Part shown: positions 17,868-26,159 of the stretch, one piece after another
Layout: each line of letters starts with the position of its first letter
Numbering within the stretch: the first letter of the stretch is position 1
NCBI RefSeq assembly: GCF_021117275.1
Contig: NZ_CP088245.1
Coordinates: 1,277,501 to 1,341,500 of the forward strand
Length of the DNA stretch: 64,000 bases
Reading direction: 5' to 3'
DNA from: Metabacillus sp. B2-18
GTDB lineage: Bacteria; Bacillota; Bacilli; Bacillales; Bacillaceae
Notes under the pieces: generated by a model
Seen by the model: the letters and a program-made list of their open reading frames with translations, nothing else
Told to the model about the DNA's origin: nothing
Databases searched by the model: none
Program-made: the position numbers and the translations under genes

Positions 17868-18743
17868 ATGAAACTTGCAACAGTCAAGAACGAAGGTAAA
17901 GAGTTTGCTGTTATTATTACAGCCGAAAAGGCTGTTTCTATTCGAGAGATTAATAGGGTGCTTGGAATGAGTTGGAGTGAAGATCTGTTTAGTATTCTAG
18001 AAAAAAATCAACTTTCTTCATTGAATGACTGGTATAGAAATGGGGGGATGGAACAATTGGGAAGTTCTTCGTTAATGGATATAGATAACTTGTCATTTGG
18101 TCCTTTGTACCGCAATCCAGGAAAGATATGGGGAGTGGGGATGAATTACGTTGAAAAGGCAATTGAATTATCCGGAAGTCCACCTGGGGAAGAGCCTGTT
18201 ATTTTTATGAAGCCGATTACTAGTGTGATAGGTCCTGATGATCCGATCATTTTACCGAATCAATCTTCACAGGTTACAGCGGAGGCTGAGCTTGGTGTTA
18301 TTATCGGGAAAACGTGCAAAAATATTAAGGAAGAGGAAGCGAGTAATGTTGTTGCTGGCTTTACAACAACATTAGATATGACGGCAAAAGATATACATGC
18401 AAAGGACCCTCGTTTTTTACAACGATCCAAAAGCTTTGATACGTTTTTTAGTTTCGGCCCCTACTTTTTAACAATAGATGAATGGCAAGATTTAGAAAAT
18501 ATAAGAGTAAGCACAAGTATAAATGGTTGTAAGAAGCATCAAAACGTTGTTCGCAACATGATGTTTAAACCTTGGTGGATTGTTTCCTTTTTCTCAGAAA
18601 TAATGACTCTACATCCTGGTGATATCATTATGACGGGTACTCCGGGATCGATTCTGATTCGTGACAGAGATGTTGTGGGATGTGAAATCTCTGGTTTTAA
18701 GGAGTTGAGAAATTTAGTTGTGGAAAAATATAGTGTTAATTGA
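17868..18743 (+). CDS. Fumarylacetoacetase-family protein in the puc operon
   Basis: A 291-aa member of the FAH superfamily (metal-dependent hydrolases and lyases acting on 2-oxo acids). An N-terminal cap of about 85 residues precedes the catalytic domain, which has KIWGVGMNYVEKAIE near 94; the metal ligands in TAEAELGVIIG (two Glu) and TTLDMTAKDIHAK (Asp) at about 140-180; FGPYFLT; and the C-terminal PGDIIMTGTPGS. It follows the amidase by 12 bases and is closed by a terminator. FAH proteins are sometimes annotated as ureidoglycolate lyase; cleaving ureidoglycolate would yield glyoxylate, the co-substrate of PucG. That role is inferred from context only. Confidence 0.8.
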   Translation: MKLATVKNEGKEFAVIITAEKAVSIREINRVLGMSWSEDLFSILEKNQLSSLNDWYRNGGMEQLGSSSLMDIDNLSFGPLYRNPGKIWGVGMNYVEKAIELSGSPPGEEPVIFMKPITSVIGPDDPIILPNQSSQVTAEAELGVIIGKTCKNIKEEEASNVVAGFTTTLDMTAKDIHAKDPRFLQRSKSFDTFFSFGPYFLTIDEWQDLENIRVSTSINGCKKHQNVVRNMMFKPWWIVSFFSEIMTLHPGDIIMTGTPGSILIRDRDVVGCEISGFKELRNLVVEKYSVN

Positions 18744-18750
18744 TTGGAGT

Positions 18751-18779
18751 AGGTGTCTTTAAAGAGATACCTGTTTTTT
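18751..18779 (+). terminator. Terminator after the pucF-pucG-amidase-FAH operon
   Basis: AGGTGTCTTT / AAAGAGATACCT pair over ten positions including G-U pairs, followed by GTTTTTT. Confidence 0.8.
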
Positions 18780-18914
18780 ATGTTAGGATTTGTTACTTTT
18801 GAAGAATTGTTAGCGATAATTTTAGTTAAATAATACAAAGAGAAATTAAACAATTCATAGATCCTCTAATGATTTATCTGGAATTCTACTATAAAATGTA
18901 ATTAGATGTTAACT

Positions 18915-18933
18915 TTACTAACACTGTTAGTAA
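18915..18933 (+). promoter_or_regulatory. Perfect 19-bp palindrome upstream of the pucI remnant
   Basis: TTACTAACACTGTTAGTAA has 9-bp arms around one central base, 43 bases before the permease start and just upstream of a possible -10 TACAAT (18942-18947). It looks like an operator. Its core ACTAA-N5-TTAGT is the same pattern as the tandem operators at 35555-35599. Confidence 0.6.
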
Positions 18934-18976
18934 TGAAATGTTACAATGAGTAGTTTAGATGATAAAGGAGGATCAC

Positions 18977-20232
18977 ATGGAAACAAATTATGATTTAAAA
19001 CCAATCCTAAGTGAAAAGAATCGAATACTAGGTCCAAAAGCTTATGTGGCAATGTGGTGGGGAGACGCAGTTATGGTTGGGTCGTTTATGTTAGGATCAA
19101 GTCTTATTCCTCCATTCGGTGAATTAAACTTAACACAAGCATTAATTGGATTAGTTTTGGCGAATATACTTGCGGCCTTATTATTTGCTTTAAATGGTAG
19201 AGTGGGGTGGAAACATGGAATACCAATGGTTGTTCAACTTCGTTCCTCCTTCGGTCCAGTCGGAGCAAAAATACCTTCGTTAATGCGTGCAATACCAGCA
19301 TTATTCTGGTATGGAGTTCAAAGTTGGTTAGGCGCACAAGCGTTAAATCAAATTTTTATGGATATATTCGAGTTTAACAATGTCTGGGTATGGTTCTTTG
19401 GTTTTCAGGCTTTACAAATTTATTTATCTGCTAAAGGAATTAAATCAATTAAGTGGATTGAAGTGGTTGGTTCAGTTGTGATTATGTTAGGTGTAGTGTA
19501 CTTAATTTTCTTATTTTTATCTACGTTTGGCTTTGAAGTAACAGAAACGGCTAATGTTGAGGGTTCATGGGGAATTCCTTTTTGGTTGGCTATTTCAGTT
19601 TTAATTGGTCAATTTTCAGCTTTATTATTGAATGTGTCAGATTATACAAGGTATTTTCCTAGAAAAGCTTCTACAAAGACATTTATTGGTTCGCATGTAG
19701 TAGGTATAGTTCCGCCGATGATTTTGTTACCTATCGTTGGAATTCTTGGTGCAGCCGCTGTAGGAATATGGAATCCAGTAGAATGGATATTTTTAAGATT
19801 TCGTGGGAAAAAGCATGTGTAATTGTCGGAATATTAGGTGTAATCACTTGTCCATGGTATATCATGACTGATTCAACTTTTAATCTATTTATCTCTATAG
19901 TCTCCGCGTTTTTAGGACCAATTTTTGCTGTGATGGTAGCAGATTTCTATCTCGTACATAAAGGAAACTACAATGTTAGTAAACTTTATGATGTGAAGAA
20001 CCTATTTCCAGCGTATAAAGGGTGGAATCCAGCTGCAATTATTGCAATTGCTGTAGGTACATGCTTTTCATTTATCAATGTTGATCTCTCTTGGTTGTTA
20101 GGAATTGTTCCGGCTGGGGTTGTTTATACAGCAATCATGAGACTATGGATAATAAAGCAAGATGAGTATGTAAAAGAAGGATTTGAGCAGAGCTTTACAC
20201 AATCAACTGATATAGAAGATCTAGCGGTGTAA
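18977..20232 (+). pseudogene. pucI: Allantoin permease (NCS1 family), disrupted by internal deletion and frameshift
   Basis: The first part (18977-19822) encodes about the N-terminal 270 residues of an NCS1 transporter: WWGDAVMVGSF, HGIPMVVQLRSSFG, ALFWYGVQSWLGAQAL and LLLNVSDYTRYFPR. After WNPVE (about 19777) this frame runs into junk and stops at 19822. The C-terminal part continues in another frame from about 19785 (FKISWEKACVIVGILGV) to 20232, with the usual NLFPAYKGWNPAA tail. Compared with the normal roughly 490 aa, a central segment of perhaps 45-70 residues (about two helices) is missing at the junction and the frame is changed, so no full transporter can be made. A good AAGGAGG start signal and upstream palindrome remain, indicating recent loss or an assembly fault. 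Confidence 0.85.
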
Positions 20233-20243
20233 TAAAGGGATAG

Positions 20244-20271
20244 GTGCTTAAGTTAAGTAAATCTTAAGCAC
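20244..20271 (+). terminator. Hairpin after the pucI remnant
   Basis: GTGCTTAAG and CTTAAGCAC are perfect 9-bp arms around a 10-base loop, followed by a weak T-rich run. Likely terminator or processing hairpin. Confidence 0.6.
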
Positions 20272-20305
20272 TGCTTTCATTTAAAAAGATAAAGGGGATG
20301 AAGTA

Positions 20306-21682
20306 GTGGAACAGTTAGATCTAATCATTAAAAATGGAAGTGTTGTTCTGCCATCAGGTCCAGAGAAAATGGACGTTGGTATAAAAGACGGAAAAATCAC
20401 TGAAATAGAAAAAGCTATAACAAAACGTACACTCAACACATGGGATGCTACTAATCGATACATTTTCCCAGGAATGATTGATGTTCATGTACATTTTAGT
20501 GAGCCAGGAAGAGAGCATTGGGAAGGTTTCCATACTGGCTCACAAATGATGGCTGCTGGTGGTTGTACAACTTATTTTGATATGCCGTTAAATGGAATTC
20601 CCTCAACAGTTACGAAAGAAGCTCTTTATGAAAAAGCAAAATTAGGTAATGAAAAATCTTATGTCGATTTTGGATTGTGGGGAGGACTTGTCCCGGGAAA
20701 TGAATCGGATTTAGAAGAACTGGCGCATTCTGGTGCAATTGGGTTTAAAGCATTTCTCTCAACTACAGGTAATAAAGAGTTTGAAGCGGTTGATGATATA
20801 ACCTTACTTAATGGAATGAAGAAGATCGCCGAATTAGGAAAAATTTTAGCGCTTCATTCAGAAAGTGCGGCGATAACAAATTGGTTAAAGAAACAGAAGG
20901 AACAAGAAGGGAATATAAGTGCGGATGATTATTTAGAAACACGGCCTATTATAGCTGAGGTAGAAGCAGTTGAACGAGCTATTCATTATTCAGAGCTTAC
21001 AGGCTGTCCACTTCATTTTGTTCATATTAGCTCAGCAAAAGCGATTGAAAAGATTGAAGAGGCTAAAGCAAAGGGACTAAACATCACAGTAGAAACATGT
21101 GCTCATTATTTATTATACAACCATGAACATTTAAGGGAATTAGGAACCGTAGCAAAATGTGCACCACCTTTACGAGAAAAGGAAGAGCAGGGAAAATTAA
21201 TTAACTTATTAATCAACGGAAAATTCGATATGCTTACCTCTGATCATTCTCCATGTCCTTATGACTTGAAAGATCCTAATGTATATAATTTGTTTGAAGC
21301 ATGGGGAGGAATTAGTGGAGGGCAATTTACGCTTTTATCTGCAATTGAGCTTGCTACTCGCTATCATATTCCCTTTGAACAAGTTGCGGTGTGGACAGCA
21401 CAAGCACCAGCGGAAAGATTTGGTTTATCTGATAAAGGACAGATCAAGGTTGGTGGAGATGCCGACTTTGCTATTGTTTCCTTGGAAGACTCCTTCATAG
21501 TAACAAAAGAAAATTTCTTTGCAAAGCATAAGGAGAGCTTGTATATGGGGCATACGTTTCCTTGTAAGATTGTTGGGACAATTAATAGAGGTAATATTAT
21601 CTATGAGAATGGGAACATTCTAGAACAAAAAACTTATGGGGAATGGATAAAACCTATAAAAGTCGAAGTGAAAACTCTATGA
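20306..21682 (+). CDS. pucH: Allantoinase
   Basis: Binuclear amidohydrolase of the cyclic amidohydrolase family that opens allantoin to allantoate. 458 aa. Metal-binding landmarks are in place: GMIDVHVHFSEPGREHWEGF near residue 55; GFKAFLS around 147 with the lysine that is carbamylated in the family; LHSES near 183; HFVHISS near 238; and LTSDHSPC near 311 with the final Asp. GTG 20306 is preceded by AAGGGGATG at 20292-20300. It lies upstream of the GGT-family gene with a roughly 95-base gap. Dihydropyrimidinase and dihydroorotase are related, but GCTTYFDMPLN and the context support allantoinase. Confidence 0.93.
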   Translation: MEQLDLIIKNGSVVLPSGPEKMDVGIKDGKITEIEKAITKRTLNTWDATNRYIFPGMIDVHVHFSEPGREHWEGFHTGSQMMAAGGCTTYFDMPLNGIPSTVTKEALYEKAKLGNEKSYVDFGLWGGLVPGNESDLEELAHSGAIGFKAFLSTTGNKEFEAVDDITLLNGMKKIAELGKILALHSESAAITNWLKKQKEQEGNISADDYLETRPIIAEVEAVERAIHYSELTGCPLHFVHISSAKAIEKIEEAKAKGLNITVETCAHYLLYNHEHLRELGTVAKCAPPLREKEEQGKLINLLINGKFDMLTSDHSPCPYDLKDPNVYNLFEAWGGISGGQFTLLSAIELATRYHIPFEQVAVWTAQAPAERFGLSDKGQIKVGGDADFAIVSLEDSFIVTKENFFAKHKESLYMGHTFPCKIVGTINRGNIIYENGNILEQKTYGEWIKPIKVEVKTL

Positions 21683-21777
21683 AATCTGGAAATTTGAAAG
21701 CCTTTTTTAAAAATGATAGAGGTTTTGTTTTTTCTATTCTTGAATATGTTATTAAAAATAAAAGAGGAGGAAATTTC

Positions 21778-23358
21778 ATGAATAAACCAATTGTCGGTTC
21801 AAAAACAATGGTCGTAAGTCCACATTACTTAGCATCTCACGCAGGAAACACAATCCTTGAAAAAGGAGGAAATGCGTTTGATGCAGCAGTAGCTGTTAGT
21901 GCCTGCCTTGCGGTGGTATACCCACATATGACCGGACTTGGTGGTGATTCCTTTTGGCTTACATACAGTAAAAAGGATCAAAAAGTACGTGCTTACAATG
22001 GGAGTGGACGAACAGGAGTAAATATAACACGTAACGATTATGAAGGAAAAAGCTCTATTCCTACTCGAGGTATTGAGAGTGTGATAACGGTGCCTGGAAT
22101 GGTCGATAGTTGGGATGCTGTATTAAAGGAATATGGGCGACTTTCGTTAGAGAAAGTGCTGCAGCCAGCAATTGAGTATGCTTCCAAAGGGTTTCCATTC
22201 TCACTTGACCAGCATGAAAATACAGTCAAAAATGCAGAGATGTTAAAAGGAGATAAAGATACAGCAAATGTTTTTTTAGCCAAAGGAAAGGTTCCTAAGG
22301 TAAATGAAAGATTCGTACAAGAAAACTTAGCAACAACATTAGAAGAGTTAGCATTATCTGGTAGAGATGAATTTTATAAAGGTGAGCTTGCATATCGACT
22401 TATTTCTAGCTTAAAAGATAAGGGCGGCAAGCTAACGGTTGAGGACTTGGCTCATCATAAAGGAGAATGGACTGAACCACTTACCTCTACATATCGCGGG
22501 TATAATATGTATCAAGTTCCTCCAAATTCACAAGGCTTTGTGGGATTAATGGCACTTAATATATTAGAAAATTTTGATTTTACTGCAATTTCCGAAGGAT
22601 CTTACGAATATTATCATTTATTAGTAGAATCATTAAAAAGAAGTTTCCAAGATCGAAATAAACATTTAACAGACCCTGAGTTTTACTCCGTTCCTATAGA
22701 AAGATTAGTAAGTAAGCAGTATGCAAAAGAGATAGCAGATGCCATTCAATTTGACCGTACTAATGATATAGAAACTCAATCAGTTGGCAGCGACACAGCT
22801 CATGCAGCTGTTATAGATGAGGAAGGAAACGCTGTTTCCTTTATACAAAGTCTTTATTTTGAATTTGGATCAGGTGTGGTTGCTGGAGACACAGGTGTTG
22901 TTATGCAAAATAGGGGTTCGTTTTTCTCACTTAACGCAAGTGATGTGAATTGCCTCGAGCCGAGAAAAAGAACTTTCCATACTCTGATGCCAGCAATGGC
23001 TCTAAGAGATGGTCAGCCAAGGATTCTTTATGGCACACAAGGTGGTGAAGGTCAGCCGCAAACTCAAACAGTCATCATTACAAGAATGATTGACTATGGT
23101 ATGAATCCGCAACAAGCTATAAGTGAACCTAGATTTGTTTGGGGAAGAACATGGGGACAGCAAACTCAAGAGTTGAAAATTGAAGGTCGAGTCAGTATGG
23201 ATGTGATTGAGGAATTATCAAAAGCTGGACATATTGTTAATATAGTTGAAAATTTTGCTGGAATTATGGGCCATGCAAATGCAATAGTCATAGATGATCA
23301 GGGCTTTGTTCATGGTGGAGTGGACCCTAGGAGCGATGGAGCTGCGATTGGAAGGTAA
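21778..23358 (+). CDS. Gamma-glutamyltransferase-family acylase; candidate oxamate amidohydrolase
   Basis: An Ntn-hydrolase proenzyme of about 526 aa with no signal peptide, so cytoplasmic, unlike secreted glutathione-cleaving GGTs. The large-subunit start has EKGGNAFDAAVAVSACLAV and GLGGDSFWL. The self-cleavage and catalytic Thr is in SDTAHAAVID (Thr340). The small subunit has AVSFIQSLYFEFGSGVV, NRGSFFSLN and the RRR-like PRKRTFHTL. ATG 21778 is set by AGAGGAGG at 21763-21770. Enterobacterial HpxW, an oxamate amidohydrolase of urate catabolism, is in this family, and the FEFGSGVV/QNRG block recalls it. Placement beside pucH suggests oxamate to oxalate plus ammonia. A generic GGT-like acylase is the alternative. 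Confidence 0.8.
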   Translation: MNKPIVGSKTMVVSPHYLASHAGNTILEKGGNAFDAAVAVSACLAVVYPHMTGLGGDSFWLTYSKKDQKVRAYNGSGRTGVNITRNDYEGKSSIPTRGIESVITVPGMVDSWDAVLKEYGRLSLEKVLQPAIEYASKGFPFSLDQHENTVKNAEMLKGDKDTANVFLAKGKVPKVNERFVQENLATTLEELALSGRDEFYKGELAYRLISSLKDKGGKLTVEDLAHHKGEWTEPLTSTYRGYNMYQVPPNSQGFVGLMALNILENFDFTAISEGSYEYYHLLVESLKRSFQDRNKHLTDPEFYSVPIERLVSKQYAKEIADAIQFDRTNDIETQSVGSDTAHAAVIDEEGNAVSFIQSLYFEFGSGVVAGDTGVVMQNRGSFFSLNASDVNCLEPRKRTFHTLMPAMALRDGQPRILYGTQGGEGQPQTQTVIITRMIDYGMNPQQAISEPRFVWGRTWGQQTQELKIEGRVSMDVIEELSKAGHIVNIVENFAGIMGHANAIVIDDQGFVHGGVDPRSDGAAIGR

Positions 23359-23364
23359 TTTTTT

Positions 23365-23397
23365 GAAGAACCCGTTCTTAGGTAGGACGGGTTTTCA
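23365..23397 (+). terminator. Terminator after the GGT-family gene
   Basis: GAAGAACCCGT / ACGGGTTTTC stem with an 11-base loop and a TTTT within the 3' arm. Marks the end of the puc locus. Confidence 0.7.
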
Positions 23398-23516
23398 AAT
23401 GTTAATAATTTAACTAATTCGCTAACCATTTGTTTGGTAGAAGAGCATATATATAAATATTTTGAAATATGTATAAAAATGAATCAATTTATGGTCTTTA
23501 GAAGGGAGAAGTTAAG

Positions 23517-24761
23517 TTGTCGTTCTTACATTATAAAAAAGAATATATAAGAGGTGACCTATCTTCTGGACTAGTTGTTGCTGCATTGGTCATTCCACAA
23601 GGTATAGCGTATGCATTGATAGCAGGGCTGCCACCTGTTATAGGATTATATACAGCAACAATTCCAGTGCTTATTTATTTATTATTTGGATCGTCTCCAC
23701 ATGTTTCAGTAGGACCTGTTGCGATGGTCTCAATTCTTATTTTCGGTGGTGTGACACCATATGCTGTTGCAGGTACTCCAGAATATATCCAGTATGTTGC
23801 CATATTGACGATTCTCGTTGGTGTTATTCAGTTCCTCTTACACATACTAAAAGTTGGGGGAATTGTTGAACATGTTCCTCATGGTGTTATTAGTGGTTTC
23901 ACTTCAGGATGTGCGGTGATCATAGCGATAAATCAAATAAGCACAATCATAAAAATGCCATTGCATGATCGAGGTAATATGATTTCCTCCTTAGGGTTGA
24001 TTATAACTAATCTAAAAGATATTCATGTATTAACAGCCTTAATTGGCTTTACCTCAGTCATTGCACTTATGTTATTAAAAAAAATACTACCAAACTACCC
24101 TCAACCAATCTTCCTCATCCTTATAAGTACAATGGTTGCTTATATATTAAATGTTTCAAGCAAAGGTGTAGTGCTTATTGGAGAAATTCCAATGGGGCTT
24201 CCTCCATTTGTGTTACCTGAATTAAGTTTGGACAAAGTATCTGTGATGTTACCAACTGCTATTGTCATTGCATTTATAGGTTTTATTGAGACGTTCGCTA
24301 TTGCAAAAGTGATTGCAAAGAAAGAAGGATATTCAATTCGTCCCAACACGGAATTAAAGTCTCTTGGCATTGCGAATTTGATTGGAGGTTTTTTTTCATC
24401 AATGCCAGTAGCAGGTGGATTTTCAAGGTCTGCAGTTAACTATAGCTCAGGAGCAAAGACAAAATTTTCTTCTTTTTTAAGTGCAGGAATTGTTATAGTT
24501 ACGTTAGCTTGTTTTACGTCATTGTTTGCATTTATTCCAAAAGCTGTTCTTGCCTCTATCATTTTAGTGTCAGTTATAAAATTAATCGATGTAAAAGAGG
24601 CGATCTACTTGCTTAGAACCAATATACTGAATGGAGCTATACTTCTTTTAACTTTCTCAGTAACAATTGTTTCAGGCCCTAAATTTGGACTAGGCATTGG
24701 AATATTCCTCTCTATTTTGTCTGGTATTCGCAAAGTAAATATTTCATATAGTATTCGTTAA
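23517..24761 (+). CDS. SulP-family anion transporter without STAS domain
   Basis: A 414-aa SLC26/SulP transporter with the family opening RGDLSSGLVVAALVIPQGIAYALIAGLPPVIGLY, SVGPVAMVS and later GFIETFAIAKVIAKKEGYSIRPNTELKSLGIANLIGGFF. About ten or more hydrophobic helices are present, but translation stops after the last helix and the cytoplasmic STAS domain usual in SulP proteins is absent. The substrate (sulfate, bicarbonate, oxalate or other dicarboxylate) cannot be read from sequence. It uses TTG 23517 behind GAAGGGAGAAG. It follows the puc locus but is separated from it by a terminator. Confidence 0.85.
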   Translation: MSFLHYKKEYIRGDLSSGLVVAALVIPQGIAYALIAGLPPVIGLYTATIPVLIYLLFGSSPHVSVGPVAMVSILIFGGVTPYAVAGTPEYIQYVAILTILVGVIQFLLHILKVGGIVEHVPHGVISGFTSGCAVIIAINQISTIIKMPLHDRGNMISSLGLIITNLKDIHVLTALIGFTSVIALMLLKKILPNYPQPIFLILISTMVAYILNVSSKGVVLIGEIPMGLPPFVLPELSLDKVSVMLPTAIVIAFIGFIETFAIAKVIAKKEGYSIRPNTELKSLGIANLIGGFFSSMPVAGGFSRSAVNYSSGAKTKFSSFLSAGIVIVTLACFTSLFAFIPKAVLASIILVSVIKLIDVKEAIYLLRTNILNGAILLLTFSVTIVSGPKFGLGIGIFLSILSGIRKVNISYSIR

Positions 24762-24846
24762 ACATAACTTTTCTTTATGTAAGACTTTTAACCAAACCAT
24801 CTTCTTATTATACTAAGACTATATATACTTAAAGGATGGGTTTTCA

Positions 24847-25296
24847 TTGAAAATAGATCATATTGATAGAAAAATACTTGAGTTACTCACGATTAATGGC
24901 AGAATGTCTTATTCAGATATAGGAAAAGAACTAGATTTGTCACGGGTATCCGTTCGAGAACGTGTAAATCAATTAATAAACAATGATGTAATTGAAAAGT
25001 TCAGTGTTGTGATCAATTCTGAGAAGATGGGCAAAAATGTTTCAGCTTTTTTTGAGGTTGACTGTGAACCTGCTTATTTAGTTGAGGTTGCTGAAACATT
25101 GGCGGATAATCCCTGTGTCTCAAGCTGCTATCAAATGACAGGCCCTAGTACACTACATATGCATGTGTTGGTAGATGACTTTGTGGCATTAGAAAAGTTT
25201 ATCAACAAAGAATTATATGCACTTGAAGGAATAACCAGAGTGGAAAGTCACATTTTACTAAGGCGTTTTAAAAGTCGAAGCGGAATGAAATTATAA
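24847..25296 (+). CDS. Lrp/AsnC-family transcriptional regulator
   Basis: 149 aa with an N-terminal winged helix (IDRKILELLTINGRMSYSDIGKELDLSRVSVRERVNQL, residues about 5-45) and a C-terminal RAM ligand/assembly domain (about 65-140) containing NPCVSSCYQMTGPSTLHMHVLV. TTG 24847 follows AAAGGATGGG. It sits just upstream of two half-size chromate transporter genes, the same association as the Lrp-type regulator and chromate transporter pair known in B. subtilis (ywr genes), so it probably controls them. A terminator follows at 25307. Confidence 0.88.
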   Translation: MKIDHIDRKILELLTINGRMSYSDIGKELDLSRVSVRERVNQLINNDVIEKFSVVINSEKMGKNVSAFFEVDCEPAYLVEVAETLADNPCVSSCYQMTGPSTLHMHVLVDDFVALEKFINKELYALEGITRVESHILLRRFKSRSGMKL

Positions 25297-25306
25297 TAAA
25301 ATTTGT

Positions 25307-25352
25307 AAAGAATGACTTTTGAAAGATACTATCAAAATGTCATTCTTTTTTG
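25307..25352 (+). terminator. Terminator after the Lrp-family gene
   Basis: AAAGAATGAC-TTTTGA pairs with TCAAAA-GTCATTCTTT across a short loop, followed by six T. Confidence 0.85.
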
Positions 25353-25586
25353 TTGAAATTTTTTTCTGGAAATTGTATAGAAAATTAACTTTATGTGGTT
25401 TATAATCATAAGTATATTCCGTTTGTTAATTTAATATAAGGCAATAACTAACAAATGATAAGGTTGATTGCATAAATGGTAAGATCCACCATAAACATCG
25501 TTAAGGAACATTTAAATGAAAAAGGGGAGAATAAATAGCGAGGGGAATCACATTGAAAATCTAATGTAGAAGGGTGATTTAAAAAA

Positions 25587-26159
25587 ATGACACACCTGCA
25601 GCTTTTTTTAGCTTTTTTTCGGGTTGGAATGCTTGGATATGGCGGTGGTCCTTCTTCAATACCACTTGTTCATAAAGAGGTCGTTGAAAAGTACAAATGG
25701 ATGAATGATGATGAATTTGCAGATGTGTTAGCTCTTGGGAATACATTGCCTGGGCCTATTGCTACAAAAATGGCAGGATATATTGGTTATCGAGTCGCGG
25801 GAACATTAGGCTTAATAAATGCTACACTTTCTACGATTCTTCCTACTATTGTGTTAATGATCGTTCTTTTAACAACAATTAGCTCTGTCAAAAATTATCC
25901 ATGGGTTCAAGGAATGACAGCGGCAGTCGTACCTGTCGTAGGAGTTATGTTAGCTACTTTAACTTGGGACTTCTTTAAGAAATCTCAAAAGTCACTCGGC
26001 TGGGTAAAAGCATTAGCACTTATATGTGGTAGTTTTCTTTTAATGGAGATTCTAGGAGTACACCCTGCCATTTTAATTGGGGGACTATTGCTCGCGGCGA
26101 TATTAAAAAAAGATAAAAATCCAGATAAAGATCGGACGGTTGAAAGGGGGAGTGCTTAG
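25587..26159 (+). CDS. Half-size chromate transporter, first subunit
   Basis: A 190-aa CHR-family membrane protein with one CHR domain and about five or six helices. It carries FFRVGMLGYGGGPSSIPLVHKEVV and LALGNTLPGPIATKMAGYIGYRVAG, the typical CHR glycine and PGP motifs. Short-chain CHR proteins work as pairs with opposite topology, exporting chromate. Its stop codon overlaps the GTG start of the next gene (TAGTG), giving translational coupling. Confers chromate efflux by family; other oxyanions are possible. Confidence 0.88.
   Translation: MTHLQLFLAFFRVGMLGYGGGPSSIPLVHKEVVEKYKWMNDDEFADVLALGNTLPGPIATKMAGYIGYRVAGTLGLINATLSTILPTIVLMIVLLTTISSVKNYPWVQGMTAAVVPVVGVMLATLTWDFFKKSQKSLGWVKALALICGSFLLMEILGVHPAILIGGLLLAAILKKDKNPDKDRTVERGSA

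Noticed and set aside
19768..20232. Separate small membrane protein after the pucI fragment
   Set aside because: Its sequence is the C-terminal part of an NCS1 permease in a shifted frame, so it is treated as part of the pseudogene.
21643..21777. N-terminal extension of the GGT-family protein
   Set aside because: It overlaps the end of allantoinase and lacks a ribosome site; AGAGGAGG and ATG 21778 give the normal family start.
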